The notes under the pieces: model-generated
Database searches by the model: none
The model's input: only the letters and a program-made list of their open reading frames with translations
What the model was told of the DNA's origin: nothing
Translations under genes and position numbers: made by a program
Assembly: GCF_029201445.1 (NCBI RefSeq)
Contig: NZ_CP102381.1
Span: 1,488,001 to 1,552,000 of the forward strand
Source of the DNA: Thiomicrorhabdus lithotrophica
GTDB taxonomy: Bacteria; Pseudomonadota; Gammaproteobacteria; Thiomicrospirales; Thiomicrospiraceae
DNA length: 64,000 bases
Reading direction: 5' to 3'
In this document: positions 49,435-58,818 of the stretch, in pieces
Layout: each line of letters starts with the position of its first letter
How positions within the stretch are numbered: position 1 is the stretch's first letter

Positions 49435-51147
49435 ATGAGAACCTCCAACCTACTTTTATCTACTACTCGTGAAACCCCTGCAGACGCGGTGGTTATCAGT
49501 CATCAGCTAATGCTACGTGCTGGTATTGTTCGTCCACTTGCTGGTGGTTTGTATAACTGGCTACCATTAGGTGTGCGTGTTTTAAGAAAAGTAGAAGCGA
49601 TTATTCGCGATGAAATGGAGCGTTCAGGTGGACAAGAGGTGTTAATGCCAGTGGTTCAGCCGATGGAACTTTGGGAAGAGTCTGGCCGTGCTCAAGACTA
49701 CGGTCCAGAGCTACTGCGTATCAAAGACCGTCATGATCGTGAATTTGCATTGGGTCCAACACATGAAGAGATTATTACCGATTTAGTGCGTAAAGAGATT
49801 CGTAGCTATAAACAGTTACCCGCAAACTTCTTTCAAATTCAAACCAAATTCCGTGACGAAATTCGCCCTCGTTTTGGTGTAATGCGTTCTCGTGAATTTA
49901 TTATGAAAGATGCCTACTCTTTCCATATGGATAAAGAGAGCCTACAAGCGACTTACGATGAGATGTTTGCTGCTTACAACCGCATTTTTAGCCGTTTAGG
50001 GTTAGATTTCCGCCCTGTTCTTGCTGATACAGGTTCAATCGGTGGTGATGCTTCTCACGAGTTTCATGTATTAGCGGATTCAGGTGAAGATGACATCGCG
50101 TTTTCAACAGCTTCTGACTTTGCTGCCAACGTTGAGCTTGCAGAAGCCTTAGCACCTCGTGGAGAACGCCCTGAAGCAACTGAAGAAGTGACTGAAGTTG
50201 CAACACCTAATAAACACTCTATTGAAGAAGTGTGTGATTTCTTACAGCTTAAGAAAAAGAAAATTGTTAAAACATTATTGGTTAAAGGTGCAACAGAAAG
50301 CGCTCCTGTTGTTGCTTTAGTGCTTCGTGGTGATCACGAGCTAAACGAAATCAAAGCTGAAAAAATTGATTTAGTGGCTGAACCATTTGAGATGGCAACC
50401 GACGAAGAGATCAAAGCGGCTGCGGGGTGTGGTGCAGGCTCTATTGGCCCTGCTGGATTAACAATCCCAGTGATTGTAGACCGAACTGCTGCTAACATGA
50501 GTGACTTTGTTTGTGGTGCTAACAAAGATGGTTACCACATCACCGGTGCAAACTGGGATCGTGACGCAACGGCAACCCTAGTTGCGGATATCCGTAATGT
50601 GGTTAAAGGCGATCCAAGCCCATGTGGTAACGGTAAAATCGAAATTCGTTGTGGTATCGAAGTGGGACATATTTTCCAACTAGGAAACAAATACTCAACC
50701 GCTCTAAATGCAACCGTACAAAATGAAAACAGCCGTTCTCAAATTTTGGAGATGGGTTGTTACGGTATTGGGGTAACACGTGTTGTTGCCGCCGCAATTG
50801 AACAAAACTACGATGACAACGGTATTATTTGGCCAGAAAATATCGCGCCTTTCAAAGTCTGTATTGTGCCTATGCAAATGCATAAGTCACCGCGCGTCAA
50901 AGAAGCCGCTGAAGCAATGTATAACGAACTAACATCGAAAGGAATTGAAGTACTATTTGATGACCGTAGTGAACGCCCAGGTGTGATGTTCTCAGATATG
51001 GATTTAATCGGTATTCCGCATCGTATTGTTATTGGGGAACGTGGTTTAGATAACGGTATGATTGAATATAAGTACCGTCGTGATGCAAAAGCACAAGATA
51101 TTGCTAGTGAAGACTTTATGGATTTCTTAATGAAGCAGTTAAGCTAA
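49435..51147 (+). CDS. proS: Prolyl-tRNA synthetase, bacterial type with editing domain
   Basis: ProS charges tRNA-Pro. The 570-residue length and order are those of the bacterial form: class II motif 1 near [19 protein letters not shown], motif 2 in [21 protein letters not shown], an inserted editing (INS) domain at about 225-400 with VKTLLVKG and [10 protein letters not shown], motif 3 in [17 protein letters not shown], and the anticodon-binding domain from about 475. No missing residues were noticed. It appears monocistronic, with its own terminator. Confidence 0.96.
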   Translation: MRTSNLLLSTTRETPADAVVISHQLMLRAGIVRPLAGGLYNWLPLGVRVLRKVEAIIRDEMERSGGQEVLMPVVQPMELWEESGRAQDYGPELLRIKDRHDREFALGPTHEEIITDLVRKEIRSYKQLPANFFQIQTKFRDEIRPRFGVMRSREFIMKDAYSFHMDKESLQATYDEMFAAYNRIFSRLGLDFRPVLADTGSIGGDASHEFHVLADSGEDDIAFSTASDFAANVELAEALAPRGERPEATEEVTEVATPNKHSIEEVCDFLQLKKKKIVKTLLVKGATESAPVVALVLRGDHELNEIKAEKIDLVAEPFEMATDEEIKAAAGCGAGSIGPAGLTIPVIVDRTAANMSDFVCGANKDGYHITGANWDRDATATLVADIRNVVKGDPSPCGNGKIEIRCGIEVGHIFQLGNKYSTALNATVQNENSRSQILEMGCYGIGVTRVVAAAIEQNYDDNGIIWPENIAPFKVCIVPMQMHKSPRVKEAAEAMYNELTSKGIEVLFDDRSERPGVMFSDMDLIGIPHRIVIGERGLDNGMIEYKYRRDAKAQDIASEDFMDFLMKQLS

Positions 51148-51185
51148 AACATACTCTTTATTGGCTTTATACCTAACAACACTCT

Positions 51186-51215
51186 AGCCTGGTTTAATCC
51201 AGGCTTTGGTTTTTA
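51186..51215 (+). terminator. Terminator after proS
   Basis: AGCCTGG (51186-51192) pairs with CCAGGCT (51199-51205) around a 6-base loop, followed by a T-rich tail. The stem arms resemble half of the 12-bp palindrome, separated by a loop. Confidence 0.75.
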
Positions 51216-51354
51216 GGCTTAACAAAGCTATTTTAATGAATCAATATTAACTTCATAATACATCGGTCTAGATGCAGTAATATTTCTAGCATAAAGGTCT
51301 AAGTTTGCTAAAATTTAACTAGGTTTACCTCAAACTGTTGCGGAGTTGTTTCAG

Positions 51355-51435
51355 ATGTTGTGTTTAGAAAATATAAATCAATCGTCTGCTCGACTATTTG
51401 ATCAAAAAATGCCCAACCTAATTGATCTACTATAA
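51355..51435 (+). CDS. 26-codon leader ORF, translationally coupled to tamA
   Basis: ATG 51355 has GGAG nine bases upstream and opens a 26-residue frame (starting MLCLENINQ, ending NLIDLL). Its stop TAA (51433-51435) overlaps the tamA ATG as TAATG. tamA itself has no ribosome site because its upstream bases are this ORF. The arrangement suggests ribosomes reach tamA by termination-reinitiation. The peptide resembles nothing I know, and the product may not matter in itself. Confidence 0.5.
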   Translation: MLCLENINQSSARLFDQKMPNLIDLL

Positions 51436-53249
51436 TGTCAATACACTTACATTATGCCTCTCTAGCATCTCTACTCTTATTATCCTGCTTGATATACACC
51501 AAACCTGTACTAGCTAATTCAGAACCAAAACAAGTCGGCGTTTCAGCCACTTCTGAAAAAGCCACGACACCTCTTGAAGTACTTTTAAAAATCACCGAAG
51601 GCAAGGACTCCGAATTTGTCATTCAACTTAAGAAAGAGATCTCTCTTAGCCATCTAAAAAACGATAAATTCCCTGCACAGACTGATTTTTTATTTGAACT
51701 TGCACAACAAGAGCTATTAGCCGCCCTTAAAGCGTTTGGTTATTACCACCCAAAAATCACTTCTAAACTTGATCGTAACGCAAAACAAACACTAGCTAAC
51801 TTTGAAATTACGTTAGGCAAGCCTATGTTAGTGCGTACCATTGATTTGCAAATCGGCGGTGAAGCCAAGGATTTACCCGTTTGGAATCAATTTCGTCAAT
51901 TCCAACTTCTACTAAAACCTAAAACCCAATTTAAGCATCAAGACTACACCAGCACAGTCAATGCTTTGACAAATATCGCGGTCAACCAAGGTTTTATTGA
52001 TGCTGATTTTACTCGTCGAGAGTTCAGAGTTTATCCGCACCTCAACGTCGTAGATGTTCATCTCCATCTCGACACTAAGACCGCCTATCAGTTTGGTGAA
52101 GTGCATTTTCGAGGCAGCAAGCAGGTTAACCCTAATTTTTTAAAACGTTTTGTTGAGTTTAATTCTGGTGATAACTATCAGCAATCTGATGTGAGTGCAT
52201 TACAAAAAAGTCTGATTGATAGTCGCTACTTTGGTTTAGTTCGAGTAATACCTCAATATTCTCAACAGCAGGATAAGCGTATTCCCATTGATGTTGAACT
52301 CGAAGACAGTCTCCAACATCGTTACAACATGGGTGGAGGCTATGGAACCGATACTGGTGCTAGAGCTCTGTTCGGATTTGAAAATCGACTTATTAATCAG
52401 AATGGACACAACTATCAGATTGATAGCCTATTTGGAGAACGAGCACAAAACTTTAGTTTCAACTATTACATCCCTGGAAATCGTCCTGCACTACAACACT
52501 GGAATCTAGGTTATGGGTTTGAAGGCACTCAATCAGATAATTTAACAAAATCTTTAAATACGTTAAGTACTGATTACTATTATCAAATAACGCCGCTTTG
52601 GTTAATCAATCCTTTTGTGTCACTTCAGTCTGAAACTTATCGATATTTAAAAGAACCTGAGGAAAGTACCCAAACATTGTTAGTCGGGCTTAACGTTAAA
52701 AATCGCTGGGTCAACAATGAATCTTATCCAACCTCTGGCTACCGTCACAATGCTACTTTACGTGCAAGTATAGATAACTTGGTTTCAGAATCTCAATTTG
52801 GACAAATTGAACTGGGTTCTCGCGGTGTATTTTCGCTAATGGAGTTTTGGCGACTACATGCGCGACTTCAAACCGTCTTAACAATAGCCGACAAAAACCA
52901 AGTTATTCCAGCCTCTTATCGTTCTTTATTAGGTGGGGAAACACTTCGAGGTTACGAATTTGAATCGGTAGGTATCGAAAGTGATGATGGTTCTGTAGTC
53001 GGTGCCCAAAATATGGTACAGGGTTCAATTGAAACCGATTACCGTATCACTGAATATTTTGGACTTGGATTATTTAGCGATGCAGGACAAGTGTTTGACA
53101 ATGAAAGTTCCAGCACACTTAAAATAGGTGCTGGCTTAGGATTACGAGCTTATACTCCAGTAGGAATGGCTAAATTAGATATTGCCTGGCCCATCTCAGA
53201 AGAAGAGCAACCTTGGCGTATTCACTTCTCACTAGGGTTTGACCTATGA
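51435..53249 (+). CDS. tamA: Translocation and assembly module outer membrane protein TamA
   Basis: TamA is an Omp85-family barrel that pairs with TamB for envelope biogenesis. The 604-residue protein has a signal peptide (to about residue 28, VLANS), three POTRA-like domains (about 40-290; e.g. AYQFGEVHFRGSKQVN) and a 16-stranded barrel domain. The barrel carries the Omp85 signature region LLGGETLRGYEFESVG and DAGQVFD and ends in LGFDL. It overlaps tamB by four bases (ATGA). Its start overlaps the stop of a 26-codon ORF, and it lacks its own ribosome site. Confidence 0.94.
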   Translation: MSIHLHYASLASLLLLSCLIYTKPVLANSEPKQVGVSATSEKATTPLEVLLKITEGKDSEFVIQLKKEISLSHLKNDKFPAQTDFLFELAQQELLAALKAFGYYHPKITSKLDRNAKQTLANFEITLGKPMLVRTIDLQIGGEAKDLPVWNQFRQFQLLLKPKTQFKHQDYTSTVNALTNIAVNQGFIDADFTRREFRVYPHLNVVDVHLHLDTKTAYQFGEVHFRGSKQVNPNFLKRFVEFNSGDNYQQSDVSALQKSLIDSRYFGLVRVIPQYSQQQDKRIPIDVELEDSLQHRYNMGGGYGTDTGARALFGFENRLINQNGHNYQIDSLFGERAQNFSFNYYIPGNRPALQHWNLGYGFEGTQSDNLTKSLNTLSTDYYYQITPLWLINPFVSLQSETYRYLKEPEESTQTLLVGLNVKNRWVNNESYPTSGYRHNATLRASIDNLVSESQFGQIELGSRGVFSLMEFWRLHARLQTVLTIADKNQVIPASYRSLLGGETLRGYEFESVGIESDDGSVVGAQNMVQGSIETDYRITEYFGLGLFSDAGQVFDNESSSTLKIGAGLGLRAYTPVGMAKLDIAWPISEEEQPWRIHFSLGFDL

Positions 53250-56200
53250 CCCTTTCCAAACTAGCGATTAGCAAACGTTTCGTAGAATGGCTTTTGATAG
53301 GCATTTTAAGTCTTATGCTATTGATAACCGTACTTCTAACGGCTGTGGTAAGCCTAGCACTATGGCATACCAATGCTACGACCAGCATATTGCCCTATCT
53401 AAGCCAATGGACCGATGGACAACTCCAAATCGAATCAAGTGAAGGTCGGTTAATTGATGGCTTAACGCTTCAGAATATCCGTTTTAAAAATGAATCTATG
53501 GCATTAGAAATTCAAAAGGTTACATGGAAATGGCAACTTTCCCAGCTATTCAATCGTCAAATTCATTTTGAAAAACTACACCTAACCGAGACAAAACTAC
53601 GATTAATTTCAGACGAAAAACAAGAAAATAAGTCTTCCAACACAGCCCCTTTTGAAGTGGCTAGACTTCTGGGTATAACGATTAACATTGATGAATTTAA
53701 AGCATCACAAACGAGCTTAGAATTTGATAACGACTCGCCTGTTGTAATTACCCATTTGAGTAGTGAAGTTAAATGGAAAAAACACGTTCTCAACCTTAAA
53801 AACTTGATTACAGATTATCAACAATACCAATTACAAGCCAGTTCAAAGATCGAAATTTTAAGTGCAGATGAATTTAAAGGTAATCTAAAACTTAAAATAT
53901 TAGGTCATGAACAATTTCCAGATATCCGACTAGTTTCAGATATGGAAGGTAGCTTAAAACAACTTAAATTTAGTTTAGATACGCATAAGCCATATAGAAT
54001 GCAATCTGTTCACACACTGACACTAGAGGAGAGTCTTTTAAAATTAGACTCCCAATGGAAAGCTTTGAGCGCAAACTTAAGTGAGCAATGGAAGATAGAG
54101 CAAGTTCAAGGAAATACTTCTTTAGTTTACAACCAAAACTCTCAACAGGTTTATAGCAAAGGAACAGTTAAGCTTGATTTAGCCGATAAACCACAAGTTC
54201 AGTTTGACTACCAAGGTGACTATTCTACAAAAGGCATTGTCACTTTTGATATCAATGCCCTAACTAGTCAAATGGGAAGTGTACACGCTCAAGGCCAAGC
54301 CAATAGTCGCAACTCAACAATAAACATAGATGTAAGCACCAAACACTTAAACTTGCAGTGGCTTGCTCCAGCTTTAAACTATCAAATAAACAGCAATTTC
54401 AACTGGTTGCTCACCGACTTTGAAAAACGCCAAAGCAAATTGAATATTAAACAGTTTGATTTAGCCGGTTTGCCAGAAGCGTTGGCTTTTAATGGCTTGT
54501 TAAACACCCAGCTCAATGCACAATCAAAATATCTGATTAAAATTGAATCTGGCAAATTGAAATATGCGTCACACAAAGGAAAGCTCAACGCAAACATTAC
54601 CCTTAATCAAGCGCTCTCCGAAGTTAATATCCACAATGCAAAACTCAATGTAGGCGATAACCAAATTGACCTTACTGGAGAATGGAATAAAACGTTTAAT
54701 CTAACCTTAAATGGCAAACTCAGACGTCTCGAACAGCTATACAAACCATTATCTGGCAAAATCAACTTTAGCCTAAACTCTAAGGGTAGCTTAGATATAG
54801 AGTCAAATGGGTTTGACCAGGCCTGGTCAAACTTAACACTCAAAGCTGAACAATTAAAATACCAAAAATCTACTATTCAGAGTAATGAAGTTTTCAGTTT
54901 AAATAGCTTTAAACTCGATGCGACGGTTCCTCTTCATAAACCAGAGTGGACTACCGCCAACCTCATAGCGAAAGACCTTACACAAGACTCAAATACACAA
55001 CAAAACAAAAACTTATTCAGCCGATTAGAATTAAATCGCCAAAAAATTCAAAAAGGGCTAGAGAGTAAATTTAAAATAACACACCCCGAAATCAGCATTA
55101 AAGCTCAAACATTTGAGTCTAGCCCCTCTTTTAAACAGCAAAAAATTGCATTGAATCGATTGGATATAACTCAACCTTTAACAGGTAACTGGCATCTTAA
55201 AAAACCGAGTACGATAGATTGGAAAGCCCCCTACCAATTTAATGCGCCAGAAACTTGTTTAAACTCCGACCAAAAAAAACAAGCACAGTTCTGCTTTGAA
55301 GCCCAAAACAATCAAGCCAAATGGTCGTTACAATCCCTACCGTTCTTTAACTGGATTCAACCTTGGTTAAGCGAATCGGTAAACCTTCAAGGACGTTTGA
55401 ACGGTGAAGGTTCTGCAAACTGGAAACACGACTTAAACCTACAACAAACTCTGACACTACCGCAAATAGATATCACAATAACGGAACAAGGCTATAAGAT
55501 TCCTATTTTGATTAGGAACTGGCAAACAGAAATCAAGCTTGCTAACAATAAGGCACAATTAACCAGTCAGGCAAAAATAAATGAAACGGGTAGTTTATGC
55601 ACTGAAATAAATGCACTAAACAAACTAGACTGGGCAGCAGCTAAATTAGACGGCGATATTCATCTTCAAATTAATGAATGGCCATTAAGTAAAGGTGTAC
55701 TAGAAATACTGGAATTCAACAAAACTGAATTAAGCTTAGATTCAAAACTTTCTGGCAGGCTAAATGCATTACAGCACGACACGCAAACTACAGCAAAGTT
55801 CAATCTAAACTTGCCATTATTAGGTTTGAATAATCAGGCTTTTGATCTAAACGCTAAACTGACTACCGATACCATAGATGCTAAGGGCACTTGGCGCCAA
55901 ACTGAACAACGCCAAGCAGACTTGTCTGTCAAGCTTACAAATTTAAAAACCCAACCAAAACTGATTGCGATTTTTAAAACCGATACAATTGAACTGCTTC
56001 AGACCGAGTTTGCCCACCTAAATACCTCGGCTAATATGAGTGTGACTTTAGCAGAGAATTCGACTCATATTCAAGGCCGTGCAACACTGCACAACAGTAA
56101 CTTAAACCTAGATGCTATGCCCTTACATGAAAGAACTCAAACAAGTGATGATGAGGTTCTCATTAACGAGAAAGGAGAAATTGTACAAAAGCCAATTTCT

Positions 56201-56920
56201 GACTTTAAGCTCAGCTATGACATCAAAATTGGCTTTGGTGATCAGGTCAAATTAAATGTTCGCGATGCACAAACCTCATTAGGTGGTGAATTACAACTCA
56301 TCAAACAGACTGACACTCCAGATATACGTGCATTCGGAAAGGTCGAACTAAAAGAAGGCTTTATCAACCTAGACAATCGCAATCAAATTCAGATTGCGCA
56401 ATCCCATTTTAGTTTCAATGGTTCATTAAAAAACCCAACTCTAGATGTTAATTTGTTTAGGTTAGTAGACCAAACCACTGCTCGACTCAATATAACTGGA
56501 AATGCAACCCAACCGCAGTTCGTATTTTATTCAAACCCTTCTTTGTCGCAAGGGCGTATTATCAATTTAATGATTTTTGGACGTGCTGGTGATTTAGAAC
56601 GTGAGCCTAACTATGAATCACAAGTATTAAGCGCTTTCTATAAACTAGGGATTCAAAATAATACCCCTATGTTAAACACTCTAACTAAAACTTTAGGAAT
56701 CGAGGATGTCTATTTTGATGTTCAAAACCAAAAAGTTAGCAGCCTACTGGTTGGCAGAGCTTTAACGGATAAGCTATATGTACGCTATGCAAAAGATCTG
56801 ACTGGCCAGCAAAGTAATGCTGTACAGTTTTTTTATCAACTGACTAATAAATGGTTATTGAAAAGCAATAGTGGAGACAATAGCAGTTCGGTTGATCTTA
56901 TTTACCGCCTAGAACGCTAA
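53246..56920 (+). CDS. tamB: Translocation and assembly module inner membrane protein TamB
   Basis: TamB is the inner-membrane-anchored AsmA-like partner of TamA and one of the redundant phospholipid carriers in Escherichia coli. The 1224-residue protein has an N-terminal helix (WLLIGILSLMLLITVLLTAVV) and a long repetitive beta-rich body. The conserved C-terminal TamB domain (about 860-1224) contains KLSYDIKIGFGDQVKL, GKVELKEGFINLDNRNQIQIAQSHFSF-type strands, QGRIINLMIFGR and YVRYAKDLTGQQSNAVQFFYQL. It is coupled to tamA by an ATGA overlap. An exact palindrome lies in the middle of the gene, encoding Gln-Ala-Trp, and another follows its stop. Confidence 0.94.
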   Translation: MTLSKLAISKRFVEWLLIGILSLMLLITVLLTAVVSLALWHTNATTSILPYLSQWTDGQLQIESSEGRLIDGLTLQNIRFKNESMALEIQKVTWKWQLSQLFNRQIHFEKLHLTETKLRLISDEKQENKSSNTAPFEVARLLGITINIDEFKASQTSLEFDNDSPVVITHLSSEVKWKKHVLNLKNLITDYQQYQLQASSKIEILSADEFKGNLKLKILGHEQFPDIRLVSDMEGSLKQLKFSLDTHKPYRMQSVHTLTLEESLLKLDSQWKALSANLSEQWKIEQVQGNTSLVYNQNSQQVYSKGTVKLDLADKPQVQFDYQGDYSTKGIVTFDINALTSQMGSVHAQGQANSRNSTINIDVSTKHLNLQWLAPALNYQINSNFNWLLTDFEKRQSKLNIKQFDLAGLPEALAFNGLLNTQLNAQSKYLIKIESGKLKYASHKGKLNANITLNQALSEVNIHNAKLNVGDNQIDLTGEWNKTFNLTLNGKLRRLEQLYKPLSGKINFSLNSKGSLDIESNGFDQAWSNLTLKAEQLKYQKSTIQSNEVFSLNSFKLDATVPLHKPEWTTANLIAKDLTQDSNTQQNKNLFSRLELNRQKIQKGLESKFKITHPEISIKAQTFESSPSFKQQKIALNRLDITQPLTGNWHLKKPSTIDWKAPYQFNAPETCLNSDQKKQAQFCFEAQNNQAKWSLQSLPFFNWIQPWLSESVNLQGRLNGEGSANWKHDLNLQQTLTLPQIDITITEQGYKIPILIRNWQTEIKLANNKAQLTSQAKINETGSLCTEINALNKLDWAAAKLDGDIHLQINEWPLSKGVLEILEFNKTELSLDSKLSGRLNALQHDTQTTAKFNLNLPLLGLNNQAFDLNAKLTTDTIDAKGTWRQTEQRQADLSVKLTNLKTQPKLIAIFKTDTIELLQTEFAHLNTSANMSVTLAENSTHIQGRATLHNSNLNLDAMPLHERTQTSDDEVLINEKGEIVQKPISDFKLSYDIKIGFGDQVKLNVRDAQTSLGGELQLIKQTDTPDIRAFGKVELKEGFINLDNRNQIQIAQSHFSFNGSLKNPTLDVNLFRLVDQTTARLNITGNATQPQFVFYSNPSLSQGRIINLMIFGRAGDLEREPNYESQVLSAFYKLGIQNNTPMLNTLTKTLGIEDVYFDVQNQKVSSLLVGRALTDKLYVRYAKDLTGQQSNAVQFFYQLTNKWLLKSNSGDNSSSVDLIYRLER
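54816..54827. repeat. Palindrome ACCAGGCCTGGT, exact copy 7
   Basis: Inside tamB, in the Gln-Ala-Trp frame. The symmetry extends to TGACCAGGCCTGGTCA (16 bp). Confidence 0.95.
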
Positions 56921-56940
56921 AGCACCCTAGAGTGAAACCT

Positions 56941-56952
56941 ACCAGGCCTGGT
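56941..56952. repeat. Palindrome ACCAGGCCTGGT, exact copy 8
   Basis: Lies 20 bases after the tamB stop. Flanking T and A extend the symmetry, and a short T run follows at 56956-56959, so it could double as a weak terminator. Confidence 0.95.
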
Positions 56953-57103
56953 AAATTTTCATTAAGTGCCTGATGCTACCTCTTGACTCATTCAACTAGA
57001 CCTACTCACTTCTACCTTTTGCTAATAAGTTACTGTATTACTTGATATGATTAAGGTTAAGGTTATACGTTACAAAATAGACGATAAATAAAGGAGATTG
57101 TAT

Positions 57104-57751
57104 ATGCAACTACCTATTCCAGATCGTTCCGTCGCGGGTAAATGGCTTGCAGAACTGCTTGAGGGTGGACCTTATATAAAAGATCCTATTGTATTGGCTT
57201 TACCAAGAGGCGGCGTGCCTGTTGCGTATGAAATTTCTAAAGCATTACAGGCTCCTCTTGATCTTATACTGGTTCGTAAACTTGGAGCACCGCATTATCC
57301 TGAACTTGCCATGGGAGCGATTGCTAGTGGCAATATTAAATTTCTTAATTCACAAGTCATTAATTCTTATCAAATCAGTCAAGATGATATTGAAAAAATT
57401 GAATCTCAAGAGCGTCAAGAACTTGAACGCAGAGAAATCGCTTATCGTGGTAACCGTCCACACCTCAGTTTACAAAAGCGCAATGTCGTTATTGTTGACG
57501 ATGGCTTAGCAACAGGGTCCACGATGCATGCGGCAATCAATGCAGTACAGCTGCAATCACCTAACACGATTACCGTTGCCATTCCTGTTGCACCACCCGA
57601 TACAATTGTGGAGCTTGAAAAAATAGCCAATCGAGTCATCTGCCCTTTTCAACCTCACAATTTGTCTTCTATAGGACAATGGTATGAGGATTTTTCACAA
57701 GTCAGTGACGAAGAAGTAAAACAACAATTGCACCACGCTTGGAAACAATAA
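57104..57751 (+). CDS. Phosphoribosyltransferase-domain protein
   Basis: The 215-residue protein has a type I PRTase fold: VLALPRGGVPVAYEI early, the DLILVRKLGAPHYPELAMGAI segment, and the PRPP-binding loop VVIVDDGLATGSTMHAAI. This family is annotated only as a predicted phosphoribosyltransferase and is often fused to, or next to, a dienelactone-hydrolase-like domain, exactly as here. The start is ATG 57104 with GGAG upstream. Its stop overlaps the start of the hydrolase by one base (TAATG). The substrate is unknown. Confidence 0.87.
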   Translation: MQLPIPDRSVAGKWLAELLEGGPYIKDPIVLALPRGGVPVAYEISKALQAPLDLILVRKLGAPHYPELAMGAIASGNIKFLNSQVINSYQISQDDIEKIESQERQELERREIAYRGNRPHLSLQKRNVVIVDDGLATGSTMHAAINAVQLQSPNTITVAIPVAPPDTIVELEKIANRVICPFQPHNLSSIGQWYEDFSQVSDEEVKQQLHHAWKQ

Positions 57752-58425
57752 TGATTGATTCAGAACAACTTGGCGTACAAAGCACTAATGTACAAATTAT
57801 GGCAGAAGATGCCTTGCTTAGTGGTCAACTGAGAGTTCCGAACAATCCTAAGGGTTTAGTGTTATTTGTGCATGGTAGCGGTAGCAGTCGTTTTAGCCCG
57901 CGCAATCAATATGTGGCTCAACAGTTAAATAATTCTGGCTTAGCGACGCTCTTATTTGATCTACTTACACTAGAAGAAAATCAAATAGACATTGAAACTA
58001 GAGAGTATCGTTTTGATATTGCATTACTGAGCAAAAGAACAATTGCAACCATTGACTGGCTTCAAAAGTTGCCTGAAATCCATTCTTTACCATTAGGCTT
58101 ATTTGGCGCAAGTACTGGCGCAGCGGCGGCTTTATTTGCCGCGCAATCTCGTCCTGATAAAGTCAACTGTGTGGTGTCTAGAGGCGGCCGTCCAGATTTA
58201 GCTATGCCAATTCTTGCTGAAGTAAAAGCCCCTACTTTATTAATTGTGGGGGCTTTTGACCAACAAGTTATAGAGCTAAATGAGATAGCTAAACAAGCGA
58301 TTCAATCAGAGTGCAAGCTGACCATTATTCCCGGAGCAACCCATCTATTTGAAGAACCAGGAACCCTAGAGTTAGCCTCAGAAGTGGCTAAAAACTGGTT
58401 TTTGAAACAGCTTATAGAATATTAA
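57751..58425 (+). CDS. Alpha/beta hydrolase, dienelactone hydrolase-like
   Basis: The 224-residue protein has the alpha/beta hydrolase pattern: LVLFVHGSGSSRFSPRN (oxyanion region), the nucleophile elbow LGLFGASTGAAAAL with Ser where many dienelactone hydrolases have Cys, the Asp region LLIVGAFDQQV, and the His in IIPGATHLFEEPG. It is coupled to the phosphoribosyltransferase by a TAATG overlap. In other bacteria the two domains are found fused in one chain, which suggests a joint but undefined function. A palindrome follows three bases after its stop. Confidence 0.88.
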   Translation: MIDSEQLGVQSTNVQIMAEDALLSGQLRVPNNPKGLVLFVHGSGSSRFSPRNQYVAQQLNNSGLATLLFDLLTLEENQIDIETREYRFDIALLSKRTIATIDWLQKLPEIHSLPLGLFGASTGAAAALFAAQSRPDKVNCVVSRGGRPDLAMPILAEVKAPTLLIVGAFDQQVIELNEIAKQAIQSECKLTIIPGATHLFEEPGTLELASEVAKNWFLKQLIEY

Positions 58426-58428
58426 ACA

Positions 58429-58440
58429 ACCAGGCCTGGT
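58429..58440. repeat. Palindrome ACCAGGCCTGGT, exact copy 9
   Basis: Starts four bases after the hydrolase stop codon. Partial outer pairing (AAAC with GGTTT) makes a longer imperfect hairpin that may act as a 3' end structure. Confidence 0.95.
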
Positions 58441-58578
58441 AGGTTTGAAAACGCTTAATAAAGTTAAACGTTTATTTGCAATTATTACTTCTCATTGAAA
58501 TACTCGTATTCGCTCTATGCTAAAATTCAATCCATCAAACAACTTTAATAATCCCATCAAATTCAACCCGGAGTTTTA

Positions 58579-58818
58579 ATGGATATTTTTCAGAAGATTT
58601 TTTTATACTTAGGCGCACTGATTGCCGCAAGTTTTTTGATTGTGGCTTTGATAGCACTATCTAACGCAGAAAATGGTCAACTAACTGTAGAAGGTTTGTC
58701 CCATTTAGAAGGTCAATTTGTCTCTTTCTATGAGTTCTTTCGCTGGATTGTTTATATTTGGATGGCTTCGGCTATTTTTCTTTTTATACGTTTTTTATCT
58801 AGAATGTTTGGCAAATAA
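58579..58818 (+). CDS. Small two-helix membrane protein, unknown function
   Basis: The 79-residue protein has two hydrophobic segments (about 7-28, LYLGALIAASFLIVALIAL; and about 55-72, WIVYIWMASAIFLFIRF). They are separated by a short loop with HLEGQFVSFYEFF. It starts at ATG 58579 with CGGAG nine bases upstream. I recognise no family. It stands alone between the hydrolase and a long noncoding stretch. The good ribosome site and sensible membrane pattern support a real gene. Confidence 0.65.
   Translation: MDIFQKIFLYLGALIAASFLIVALIALSNAENGQLTVEGLSHLEGQFVSFYEFFRWIVYIWMASAIFLFIRFLSRMFGK

Noticed and set aside
57189-57509. 106-codon ORF inside the phosphoribosyltransferase gene
   Set aside because: It overlaps a gene with a clear PRPP-binding motif, has no motif of its own and no ribosome site.
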